A stretch of 14,214 nt of DNA from Nanobdellota archaeon (GTDB lineage: Archaea; Aenigmatarchaeota; Aenigmatarchaeia; QMZP01), in NCBI GenBank assembly GCA_018818465.1, contig JAHIRU010000007.1, forward strand, positions 1-14,214, in the 5' to 3' direction. Within the stretch, counting starts at the first letter, position 1. Every line of letters begins with the position of its first letter. This document shows positions 7,340 through 13,531 of the stretch, in pieces. The position numbers and the translations under genes are program-made. The notes beneath the pieces were generated by a model. The model had not been told where the DNA came from. It ran no database searches and saw nothing but the letters and a program-made list of their open reading frames with translations.

Positions 7340-7828
7340 TCAGGAATGTTGCCTTCTTGGAGGAGAGTTTCTTCCATTAAGAAACTCTACATAATCAGCT
7401 ACGTGCTGCAGGGCTTTAGAGAAGCCTGGTTCTATTCCCATGACAACTACTCTTTTGTTGTATTTTTTTGCAACCTGCAGGGCAGGAAGATAATCAGCAT
7501 CCCTTGATCCAATTATAATTGTATCTATGTCTTTGTTGTGAGCAGCTTCAACAACAGCTACCGCCAGGGCAACATCAACATCTGCATCAGATTCTCCGCC
7601 AAGAACAACAACTGGCTCAAATCCTTGATTGGCTATTGCCTCTATTAATTTATCTGAAGCATGTTGATTCAAAAAAACCTTAGCCTCCATTAATCTTCCG
7701 TATCTTTGCGCTAATTTGCGAACTTCGTCTAAATCGAGATTAAACTCTTTTCTAATTATATTCGGTCCGTCAATATAGAAAGCGGCATTAGATTTAGAAG
7801 TAAGCCTTCCTTTATTTAAATTAAACAA
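7340..7828 (-). CDS. NYN/PIN-like domain protein, putative ribonuclease
   Basis: Single NYN domain protein of about 162 residues, related to LabA/DUF88 and the archaeal TIGR00288-like group. Conserved acidic motifs of the metal-binding nuclease site are present: YIDGPNI near the N-terminus, ESDADVDVALAV in the middle and GSRDADYLPAL later, followed by VVVMGIEPGFS. These fit a metal-dependent RNase fold, but the substrate is unknown. I prefer the TTG at 7828 because GAGGTGAT (7834-7841 on the minus strand) is an almost perfect Shine-Dalgarno five bases before it. The in-frame GTG at 7837 lies inside that motif and would add MIV. It is probably the first gene of an operon with the PP-loop ATPase and carbamate kinase. 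The 5' region carries two inverted repeats. Confidence 0.85.
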   Translation of the reverse strand: MFNLNKGRLTSKSNAAFYIDGPNIIRKEFNLDLDEVRKLAQRYGRLMEAKVFLNQHASDKLIEAIANQGFEPVVVLGGESDADVDVALAVAVVEAAHNKDIDTIIIGSRDADYLPALQVAKKYNKRVVVMGIEPGFSKALQHVADYVEFLNGRNSPPRRQHS

Positions 7829-7833
7829 TACTA

Positions 7834-7841
7834 TCACCTCT
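7834..7841 (-). promoter_or_regulatory. Strong Shine-Dalgarno that fixes a TTG start for the NYN gene
   Basis: On the minus strand this reads GAGGTGAT, matching the complement of the 16S 3' end, five bases before TTG at 7828. The layout is the same as at ftsZ, where an in-frame GTG also falls inside the motif. Confidence 0.65.
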
Positions 7842-7848
7842 ATTTTAA

Positions 7849-7878
7849 GATGACTATATGCATATCATATAGACCATC
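7849..7878 (-). promoter_or_regulatory. Hairpin in the NYN gene leader
   Basis: CTATATG (7854-7860) and CATATAG (7866-7872) pair perfectly around a 5-base loop, and GATG/CATC (7849-7852, 7875-7878) extends the stem. It ends eight bases before the Shine-Dalgarno, a position where folding could affect ribosome access. Confidence 0.4.
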
Positions 7879-7903
7879 ATTCTCTACGCGACCAATCATC
7901 GCA

Positions 7904-7933
7904 ATTGTGGGAAACCCCAACAATATATATATC
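7904..7933 (-). promoter_or_regulatory. Candidate TATA box and adjoining inverted repeat upstream of the NYN gene
   Basis: The alternating TA run at 7924-7933 is a plausible TATA box for the minus strand, giving a start near 7902 and a leader of about 74 bases. Immediately downstream, ATTGTGGG (7904-7911) pairs with CCC (7915-7917) and ACAAT (7920-7924), with a two-base CA bulge. This places an operator-like repeat between TATA box and transcription start. The assignment is tentative. Confidence 0.35.
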
Positions 7934-7974
7934 AAAAAATTGGATTGTGGGCTAATAAATGCAACATGAAACAA

Positions 7975-8718
7975 TTAAATCCACAGAAAACTCAGCAGTT
8001 TTGCAATAGTATAAAGCACAGCTCCTATCACTGTATCAATAACAGAAAGCATTAGTCCACCAAAACCTGTAATTAGAGCTAACACTGGACCCAATATCAA
8101 CAGTACTGCTCCGCATATAATGAGTACTAAGAGACCTTTCATTGCGCGTTTGGGTTCATGGAAGAAGGCGAATATTGCTCCTGCTGCTAGACCACCGAAA
8201 TGTGCTATGTGGGCTACACCACCCATTTCTGGCTGGAAATAAATCACAATTGTTGTAGTCAATGCAAACATTATTGCTACAAATGCAAGCGGTAGGGGGA
8301 ATATGTAAAAGTGTACGCGCTTAACCGGATTAAGCAGCATTGCTGCACCCATTAAAGCAAAAACACAACCTGAGGCACCCACAACAGGCATTCCACTAGT
8401 CATTATGAAAGCAAAACTACCTATAAGACCTCCGACGAAAAAAATGGAAAGATACCATTTCTTTTCAACTTCATTCTCTAGTACTTTACCAAAGAAGTAC
8501 AAACCGATCATGTTGAAAAATAAGTGAGAAGCGCTTGCATGCAAGAACAAAGATGTGAACCATCTCCATACCTCTCCCATCTGTGAAGAAGATAACGCAA
8601 AGTTTTCAAAAACTGCGTTCATCATCTCTTCTGGCATGGAGAACACTAGAAGGAATATGGCTATGTTTATGATTATCAGAGCATAAGTTATCTTCGGTCT
8701 CTTGTAGTCGGGGTCCAT
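7975..8718 (-). CDS. Rhomboid family intramembrane serine protease
   Basis: Membrane protein that cleaves transmembrane helices of other proteins. Of its 247 residues, an N-terminal helix (about 11-27) precedes the rhomboid core. Motifs: WRWFTSLFLH, then the H-x4-H-L-x2-N pattern at His60, His65 and Asn69; GASG with nucleophile Ser116 in the next helices; and AHIAHFGG, where His173 is the expected general base. Both members of the Ser-His dyad are present, so it should be proteolytic. GASGC replaces the common GASGA, which is tolerated. After the core there are further hydrophobic helices (about residues 194-245), giving more than the basic six. Substrates cannot be told. The gene diverges from the acyl-CoA synthetase gene with only 30 bases between start codons. 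Confidence 0.92.
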   Translation of the reverse strand: MDPDYKRPKITYALIIINIAIFLLVFSMPEEMMNAVFENFALSSSQMGEVWRWFTSLFLHASASHLFFNMIGLYFFGKVLENEVEKKWYLSIFFVGGLIGSFAFIMTSGMPVVGASGCVFALMGAAMLLNPVKRVHFYIFPLPLAFVAIMFALTTTIVIYFQPEMGGVAHIAHFGGLAAGAIFAFFHEPKRAMKGLLVLIICGAVLLILGPVLALITGFGGLMLSVIDTVIGAVLYTIAKLLSFLWI

Positions 8719-8750
8719 ATATTTTATTACCTAAATCCAATTATTAATAT
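8717..8750. promoter_or_regulatory. Interlocked divergent promoters, rhomboid / acyl-CoA synthetase beta
   Basis: For the plus-strand gene, the TATA-like ATATATTTTA (8717-8726) is centred about 27 bases before its ATG at 8749 and overlaps the rhomboid start codon. For the minus strand, the AT-rich ATTAATAA (about 8741-8748) is centred about 27 bases before the rhomboid ATG at 8718 and abuts the other start codon. Both mRNAs would be leaderless, and each TATA box would occupy the other gene's start region. Confidence 0.5.
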
Positions 8751-9393
8751 GCCTAAACTTTCTGATGCTGATACATTGAAGTTAATGCGAAAGTACAGAA
8801 TACCATATCCTGTTTATTCTATTGTAAAGACAGAAGACGAATGTGTAAAAAAAGCCAATTCGATCGGTTATCCAATTGCATTGAAAATTGTTTCAAAGGA
8901 TATCGTACATAAAACAGAATCTGGTGGTATAGAGATCGGTTTAGAGAACGAAAAGGAAGTTCGTTTCGCTTTCAAAAAAATCATGGCAAACGTGAAGAGG
9001 AAGCAACCTCGTGCAAAAATAGATGGAGTTCTAGTGCAACAGATGATATCAGGGCATGAAACAATCATTGGTGCAAATTATGATCCACAGTTTGGTCCAG
9101 TTATCATGTTTGGTTTGGGTGGCATTTTTGTTGAAGTTATGAAAGACGTTACTTTTAGACTTATACCTGTAGAACGCAAAGATGTTCAAGAAATGATAAA
9201 AGAAATTAAAGGCTACAAAATCCTTCAGGGCGTCCGCGGAGAAAAAGCTGTAAACATTAAAGCTATCGAAGATTTTCTTCTAAAGGTCTCAAAAATGATC
9301 GAAAAAGAAAAGAAAATAAAAGAATTGGATCTTAATCCTGTTTTCGTTAGTTCTAAAGGCGCTGTCGCAGTTGATGCAAGGATTATTATTTAA
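8749..9393 (+). CDS. ADP-forming acetyl/acyl-CoA synthetase beta subunit (ATP-grasp)
   Basis: Small subunit of the archaeal ADP-forming acyl-CoA synthetase, which converts acyl-CoA plus ADP and phosphate to the acid plus ATP, a main fermentation energy step. The 214 residues match the family (about 220-235). GYPIALKIVS and IVHKTESGG come first; His54 aligns with the phosphohistidine of the Pyrococcus beta subunit. GVLVQQMISG, DPQFGPVIMFGLGG and ELDLNPVFV are the ATP-grasp signatures. The alpha subunit, needed for CoA and acyl binding, is not in the window and must be encoded elsewhere if the enzyme works in the usual way. The gene appears leaderless and monocistronic. Its last eight bases overlap the end of the convergent gene at 9386-9874. 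Confidence 0.9.
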   Translation: MPKLSDADTLKLMRKYRIPYPVYSIVKTEDECVKKANSIGYPIALKIVSKDIVHKTESGGIEIGLENEKEVRFAFKKIMANVKRKQPRAKIDGVLVQQMISGHETIIGANYDPQFGPVIMFGLGGIFVEVMKDVTFRLIPVERKDVQEMIKEIKGYKILQGVRGEKAVNIKAIEDFLLKVSKMIEKEKKIKELDLNPVFVSSKGAVAVDARIII

Positions 9394-9874
9394 TTTTATC
9401 GCTAGCATATTCTATGTAAGGATTAGCTACTTCTGATAATTCATCATCTTCGTTTACAGCATCATTGAAATTTTCAAGTAATTTATTAAAATCTATATCG
9501 AGATCAACATTTTCTGGATTATTTTTATCAGCTTCAACTAAAGCTGTTGATGCCCTAAATTTTGGGAAGATTTCAGGATCTTCATAAGCAACACTTTTCA
9601 ACACTTCCAATAAATTAGAATGTTCTGAGTGAATATATGATTTTGTTTTAAACAAAGAAGTTGCAACAGTACCACCATAATCTCTTATATTATCGTTTTC
9701 ATTTCTGAGAAGTTTTTCTGATTTTATATATTCAGATCCGTCTGTTCCTTCTTCTATTAATGTTTTTTCAAGTTTTGGTATTAAAGTTTCGTCTATATAT
9801 GTCCAATCATCATCTGAACCTTTAATGGCATAACTTAAACCATCACTAATAATATCTGTAGCTGTTCTGCTCAT
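9386..9874 (-). CDS. Unknown acidic helical protein
   Basis: Unrecognised family of 162 residues, strongly acidic (many Asp and Glu), with no membrane segment or Cys/His metal motif. Segments such as DETLIPKLEKTLIEEG, LLEVLKSVAYEDPEIFPKF and FNKLLENFNDAVNEDDELSEVANPYIEYASDKI look like successive amphipathic helices of 15-20 residues, which could form a HEAT/ARM-like helical repeat. This is a visual impression only. The start at 9874 is supported by palindromic TTTATAAA at 9896-9903, centred 25.5 bases upstream, suggesting a leaderless single-gene message. The stop codon lies inside the last bases of the convergent acyl-CoA synthetase gene. Confidence 0.7.
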   Translation of the reverse strand: MSRTATDIISDGLSYAIKGSDDDWTYIDETLIPKLEKTLIEEGTDGSEYIKSEKLLRNENDNIRDYGGTVATSLFKTKSYIHSEHSNLLEVLKSVAYEDPEIFPKFRASTALVEADKNNPENVDLDIDFNKLLENFNDAVNEDDELSEVANPYIEYASDKIK

Positions 9875-9895
9875 AATATATCTTTAATAACAGCC

Positions 9896-9903
9896 TTTAT
9901 AAA
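9896..9903 (-). promoter_or_regulatory. TATA box of the gene at 9386-9874
   Basis: TTTATAAA centred at 9899.5, exactly 25.5 bases before the ATG at 9874, the same sequence and spacing as at guaB and at the gene starting at 10390. Confidence 0.65.
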
Positions 9904-9940
9904 TGTTTCGGTTTTACTATTGAATAGTCACAAAATTAAC

Positions 9941-10390
9941 TTATTGTGGTTTATCCCTAGCCTTTATCATCAGCCCACCGCTAGATGCTGCAAATCTGTG
10001 GAGCATTGTTGATATCGATACCAACATGCCTTGTATCTCTCCTGCGTCTATGGTCATTTTTTCTGGTTCGAGTATCTCGATGCTACTCGGTCCGTAATTC
10101 ATTACAATGAAAACAAGCGTATCAATGTCCTTTGTCAGTGCTTCTAGTTCAACAATAGCAGAATAAGCCTTTGGTATGTCTCTGTATGGGCTTGCTGTTT
10201 CAATAACTTCCTTGAAGTCTTTTCTGTAAACGAATATACTGTCTTCTGAAGCCATTTTCTCAACATGCTTTTCAAGAGCTTCCTTTGTCTTTTTTGGATC
10301 TATTGCAAGAACTTCCATCATCATTCTGCTCTTAATCCATCCGTTTTTCATCTTTTTGTTTATTTGATCTTGTAGGTCTTTGTCTTCCAT
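9941..10390 (-). CDS. Conserved-looking unknown protein of 149 residues
   Basis: I recognise the general type, small soluble proteins of DPANN-like archaea containing YGPSSIEIL, but know no function. From the ATG at 10390 it has an N-terminal helical part (KEALEKHVEKMASEDSIFVY), then a more ordered region: SAIVELEALTKDIDTLVFIV, NYGPSSIEILEPEKMTI, and a C-terminal helix GEIQGMLVSISTMLHRFAA followed by a Gly-rich SSGGLMIKARDKPQ. No Cys and no membrane helix. The reading frame is open upstream to 10498, but that part only overlaps the end of the AmrS gene. The TATA box TTTATAAA at 10412-10419, centred 25.5 bases from 10390, fixes the shorter start. It overlaps the AmrS stop codon. Confidence 0.8.
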   Translation of the reverse strand: MEDKDLQDQINKKMKNGWIKSRMMMEVLAIDPKKTKEALEKHVEKMASEDSIFVYRKDFKEVIETASPYRDIPKAYSAIVELEALTKDIDTLVFIVMNYGPSSIEILEPEKMTIDAGEIQGMLVSISTMLHRFAASSGGLMIKARDKPQ

Positions 10391-10411
10391 GGTATCTTTT
10401 TGTGAGATATA

Positions 10412-10419
10412 TTTATAAA
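10412..10419 (-). promoter_or_regulatory. TATA box inside the end of the AmrS gene
   Basis: TTTATAAA spans the TAA stop codon of the AmrS gene (10413-10415) and is centred 25.5 bases before the ATG at 10390. The downstream gene can therefore be transcribed on its own, as a leaderless message. Confidence 0.6.
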
Positions 10420-11285
10420 AGATTAGGCACATTCCCTGCATGAACGTGCTTAATTCCAGCTTTTTTTGCGATCTCCAGCGCCTTCTTAATTGTTTCAATC
10501 GGCGTCTGTGGGACGTTTGTTAATTTGTGATCAGGATGAAAACGTGAAAAATGCATAGGTGTTTCTGTTCCTAGATTTTGTTTCACCCAATCAACTATTC
10601 CTTGGAGAGTTTTTTCATCATCATTGTATCCTGGAACTATTAAAGTTGTCGTCTCTATGTGCACCTTGTTTTGCTTGTAAATCTTTAGTGCTTCGTAAAT
10701 CGGCTTGTCGTCTGGAACTGCGCAAAGTTCATTGTACATCTTTTTGCTTCCTTTCAAATCCACATTAATAGCATCTAGATATTTAGCAGCTTTTTTGGCT
10801 GGTTCTGGATTGGTATAACCGTTAGAGACCCAGACATTGAAAAGTCCCTGCTTGCGTGCGATTTTCATTATCTCTAAGTAAGTTTCTATTGCAATTAGAG
10901 GTTCTGTGTAGGTATAAGCTATACCCAAAGCGCTATAATCCTTTGCAATGCTAACCACTTGCTCTGGGGTCAAGTCCTGGCCTCTTATCTCCTTAGCCGT
11001 GGAGATCTCCCAGTTCTGGCAGAAGCTGCAACGCAGATTACAGCCTACTGTCGCTAAAGACAAAACTTGGCTTCCTGGGTGAAAATGGTATAACGGTTTC
11101 TTCTCAATCGGATCAAGTGCTATAGAACAAAATTTCCCATAAACCAATGAATATAATTTACCTTCTTTGTTTTTACGAACATTACAGAATCCTACTTTTC
11201 CTTCTCCTATTACACAGTTTCTAGGGCATAGCTGGCACTGGACTTTTTTGTCTTTCAATGGTTTCCAGAAGTCGGCTTCTTTCAT
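10413..11285 (-). CDS. amrS: AmmeMemoRadiSam system radical SAM protein AmrS, C-terminally short
   Basis: Radical SAM enzyme of the AmmeMemoRadiSam group, usually associated with AMMECR1 and MEMO1 proteins; the reaction is not established here. An N-terminal cysteine cluster (Cys17, Cys20, Cys24, Cys34) in CQLCPRNCVIGEGKVGFC is typical. The iron-sulfur motif CNLRCSFC has Cys82, Cys86 and Cys89. Further family segments are AYTYTEPLI, WVSNGYTNPEP, DAINVDLKG, TTTLIVPGYND and FHPDHKL. At 290 residues it ends at AGNVPNLL. In relatives this GNVPG point is followed by about 40 more residues with a CPxCG pair, which are missing. I saw no CPxCG in the other frames just downstream, so this is not a simple frameshift. 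Partner genes are not in the window. Confidence 0.88.
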   Translation of the reverse strand: MKEADFWKPLKDKKVQCQLCPRNCVIGEGKVGFCNVRKNKEGKLYSLVYGKFCSIALDPIEKKPLYHFHPGSQVLSLATVGCNLRCSFCQNWEISTAKEIRGQDLTPEQVVSIAKDYSALGIAYTYTEPLIAIETYLEIMKIARKQGLFNVWVSNGYTNPEPAKKAAKYLDAINVDLKGSKKMYNELCAVPDDKPIYEALKIYKQNKVHIETTTLIVPGYNDDEKTLQGIVDWVKQNLGTETPMHFSRFHPDHKLTNVPQTPIETIKKALEIAKKAGIKHVHAGNVPNLL

Positions 11286-11294
11286 GATAAAGAA

Positions 11295-11627
11295 TTAGAA
11301 TTGATTATTAAGTTCTTTTACTATTTTTACATAATTGCCATCTATTCCTTCAACAATTTCTCCATTTGTGCCAAAAATGTTTTCAAATAAACTCATCTTT
11401 CTGTATGTTATCTCATGGGATGTACCATTATTATTTGTTTTGCTGTTAGCGGGTTTTAATGAAACAAAAATCGGATTTACATAGGCTCCATCCACTTTAA
11501 GTTCTAAATCTGCATATTTTTTCGCTGCGATTTTTTCATCTCGAGCGCTAATAAGAGTTTGCGTAGAATTTCCTTTACCAAAATTATAACTACACTCAAA
11601 TACCAATACCTCTTGTTTGCGTGACAT
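11295..11627 (-). CDS. Unknown 110-residue protein
   Basis: I do not recognise it. The protein begins with a hydrophobic strand (EVLVFECSY), then GKGNSTQTLISARDEKIAAKKYADLELK. That segment resembles the kind of small alpha/beta domain that uses a residue-rich loop before a helix, but no known motif is complete. A polar stretch rich in Asn, Thr and Ser (about residues 60-70) precedes the C-terminal GEIVEGIDGNYVKIVKEL. The start at 11627 is supported by AATATAAA at 11651-11658 (TTTATATT on the minus strand), about 28 bases upstream. The AmrS start follows its stop after nine bases, so the two genes may share a transcript. Coding status is likely but based only on frame length and promoter. Confidence 0.6.
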   Translation of the reverse strand: MSRKQEVLVFECSYNFGKGNSTQTLISARDEKIAAKKYADLELKVDGAYVNPIFVSLKPANSKTNNNGTSHEITYRKMSLFENIFGTNGEIVEGIDGNYVKIVKELNNQF

Positions 11628-11672
11628 AACAGTATAATAAAGAAGAGTAGAATATAAAGTTAATTGTTGGCG

Positions 11673-12296
11673 CTACTTCAAAACCTTTCCAGTTTCCATA
11701 TACCAAAGATAAAAATCAAGTTCTGCCAAATTTAGATTGGTTTGCTTTGCGATCTCTTTTAGGACGCCTTCAATCTCTAGATATTTCTTTGATGTTAGTG
11801 TGTTCGGTCTTTTTATTAGTTTGTGCCTTACTAAGAGGTCGATGATGTGAAAATCAATTATAGCTACGTTTTTGTATCCTGTGTTGCGCATGAAATGGCT
11901 GGCTTCCTTGTATCCAAGGCCTTTAACATTCTTAACAAGCCATTCTCTTAACGCGTATTCTCCTAAAGTATCCATGAACATCTTTAATACTTTATTATGT
12001 CTCCTTGCAAGTGTAATGTAGGCTGCTCTGGCACTGTAGAATCTATGTCCTAGAGATTTTAGTGTGTCCCTTAATTCGACTTCGGATAGGGTAATAAAAC
12101 CATTGCCTACTTCTTTCTGTATCTTTATACCTCCTTCTGCGCTATAGTTTGCTGTAAGCAGGCAGAAACAAAGCTCTTTGAAGAGTGAATTGTTCTCGTT
12201 TTTTCTGATTTCTTTGAACTCTGCAATTCTAGAATCAACTAATTGTTTCACTTCACTATTCTTTAGCTGGTTAATTGCTTCGATTAGCTTTTGCAT
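11673..12296 (-). CDS. ogg: 8-oxoguanine DNA glycosylase / AP lyase, Ogg2 type
   Basis: Removes 8-oxoguanine from oxidised DNA and nicks the resulting abasic site. The 207 residues equal the length of the well-studied Methanocaldococcus Ogg2. The helix-hairpin-helix region KNVKGLGYKEASHF carries the Schiff-base lysine, Lys130, and the catalytic aspartate is Asp148 in AIIDFHI. FCLLTAN and GHRFYSARAAYI are family segments. The protein ends WYMETGKVLK, and in this family the C-terminal lysine itself contacts the oxidised base; it is intact here. It fits the oxygen-damage theme of the superoxide reductase pair downstream, though it is transcribed separately. An AT-rich TATA-like stretch at about 12316-12325 supports the ATG at 12296. 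Confidence 0.95.
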   Translation of the reverse strand: MQKLIEAINQLKNSEVKQLVDSRIAEFKEIRKNENNSLFKELCFCLLTANYSAEGGIKIQKEVGNGFITLSEVELRDTLKSLGHRFYSARAAYITLARRHNKVLKMFMDTLGEYALREWLVKNVKGLGYKEASHFMRNTGYKNVAIIDFHIIDLLVRHKLIKRPNTLTSKKYLEIEGVLKEIAKQTNLNLAELDFYLWYMETGKVLK

Positions 12297-12374
12297 AATT
12301 ATAATAAGGAGTAAGAAATAAATCCTAGAAGTGTATATATTTCTTTTAATAATTATTTTATCGAATAAAACATT

Positions 12375-13040
12375 ATGGAAATTAGAATTTCTGATGAATT
12401 GAAGGACTCAGGCTTGATTATCGGTCATTTAGTAATTGAAAACCTGGAGAATAAAAAAAATCCAAATAAGGGAATGGAAAAATTATTAAAATCGTTAAGA
12501 AACAATGTGAAAGAGAATCCTGATTCATTTTTGAATAAAGATGAACTGAAAGCATATTCTGAATTCATAAATTCAGTAGACAGTGTTATAGAATCAAAAA
12601 ATGTTGGTCCAAATATACTAATAAATCTTATTTTAGAAAAAGGTTATTTGCCAAATATTTCTCGGGTGGTTGACTGTATGAACATAATATCAATTAAAAG
12701 CGGATTAACTATCAGTATATGGGATAAGGACAATATTAAAGGTGATATAATATACAAACTAACCGAAGGTGGGGAAAGATATTGGCCTTTTATGGGAGAT
12801 GAAGTGAAATTATTGAAAGGTGAACTGGCTGCATTTGATGATGAAAAGGTTCTTTGCTTGGTTAGATATAGAGATTCTAAATACGCACCTGTTACGCTTG
12901 AAACAAAGAATATAGTTGTACATATTCAAGGAGTGAAGGGCATAACAAAAGAAAGTGTTGAAAAAGCGCTTAACGAACTGGAGAATCTTCTTGTTGAAAA
13001 CACTGGTGGAACAGCTATAAAGAAAAAAATTATTGAATAA
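12375..13040 (+). CDS. Free-standing B3/B4 domain protein (COG3382 type)
   Basis: Relative of the B3/B4 domain of phenylalanyl-tRNA synthetase beta subunit, which hydrolyses mischarged Tyr-tRNA(Phe). Here the domain stands alone in 221 residues. The N-terminal part (about 1-75) is charged and helical. The B3/B4 region begins near VVDCMNIISIKSGLTISIWD and continues through GGERYWPFMGDEVKLLKGELAAFDDEKVLCLVRYRDS, ending in VVHIQGVKGITKESVEKALNEL. The order 'N-hydrophobic-S-x-K-x-GL', then 'GGE', then 'DD-x-x-V-hydrophobic-C/L-x-R' is the pattern I recognise for this family. Free-standing copies are thought to act as tRNA-editing or RNA-binding proteins, but activity here is inferred. An AT-rich box around 12344-12358 suits a leaderless start. 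It is divergent from ogg. Confidence 0.75.
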   Translation: MEIRISDELKDSGLIIGHLVIENLENKKNPNKGMEKLLKSLRNNVKENPDSFLNKDELKAYSEFINSVDSVIESKNVGPNILINLILEKGYLPNISRVVDCMNIISIKSGLTISIWDKDNIKGDIIYKLTEGGERYWPFMGDEVKLLKGELAAFDDEKVLCLVRYRDSKYAPVTLETKNIVVHIQGVKGITKESVEKALNELENLLVENTGGTAIKKKIIE

Positions 13041-13059
13041 ATCCTATCGCTTTTTAGTG

Positions 13060-13503
13060 TTATTTTGTTGAGAACCACTTGTTGATAGGAACGCCTCTTA
13101 ATGCAATATTATAGCATAGTACGGCAATTGCAAGGAATCCGAAGTTTGCTATCAACGGCTCTAACAATATGGTTGGCATCCATCCTTCATAGATCAAGTC
13201 AAACATATAAGGTATTGTCCAGAAGCTGTTTGCAAGTATAACCCATACAGAGAAAATCAATAGAAGGGTGTATTGCCATTTGAAGATGTTTCTTTTCACT
13301 AACAGCTGTCCGCCGAACAAACCAAAGATTATGAATATCAGCACTGCTGAAAGAAGGGTTTCGCCTTGCGAGAGTACTGTGCCCACAATTGCATAAATAA
13401 CAGCAACTATGCAAAGTATTGCAAGAAGTGTTTTTTGACCATTCTTTCCTTTTATCTCTGGTGCCTTCTTAGCCTCTGCTTTTGACAGGAATAGTTTACC
13501 CAT
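13060..13503 (-). CDS. Small four-helix membrane protein, unknown
   Basis: 147 residues with a basic N-terminus of about 25 residues (KAEAKKAPEIKGKNGQK) that should stay in the cytoplasm. Four hydrophobic segments follow, near residues 25-43 (LLAILCIVAVIYAIVG), 49-68, 77-98 (LLLIFSVWVILANSFWTI) and 111-132 (EPLIANFGFLAIAVLCYNIA). No catalytic motif is seen. WTIPYMFDLIYEGW lies in a loop between helices 3 and 4. The TATA-like TTTATACC on the minus strand (about 13526-13533), centred 26 bases before the ATG, overlaps the stop codon of the superoxide reductase gene. It can therefore be transcribed alone as well as from the upstream operon. Function unknown. Confidence 0.8.
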   Translation of the reverse strand: MGKLFLSKAEAKKAPEIKGKNGQKTLLAILCIVAVIYAIVGTVLSQGETLLSAVLIFIIFGLFGGQLLVKRNIFKWQYTLLLIFSVWVILANSFWTIPYMFDLIYEGWMPTILLEPLIANFGFLAIAVLCYNIALRGVPINKWFSTK

Positions 13504-13531
13504 ATTTTATATTTAGTTGAGGAGGTATAAA

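Noticed and set aside
10391..10412. Frameshift explaining the short AmrS
   Set aside because: Only 22 bases separate its stop from the next gene, and no CPxCG coding sequence is seen in the other frames there.
10391..10498. N-terminal extension of the 149-residue protein back to 10498
   Set aside because: The added residues come from the end of the AmrS gene read in another frame, and the TATA box spacing fits the ATG at 10390.
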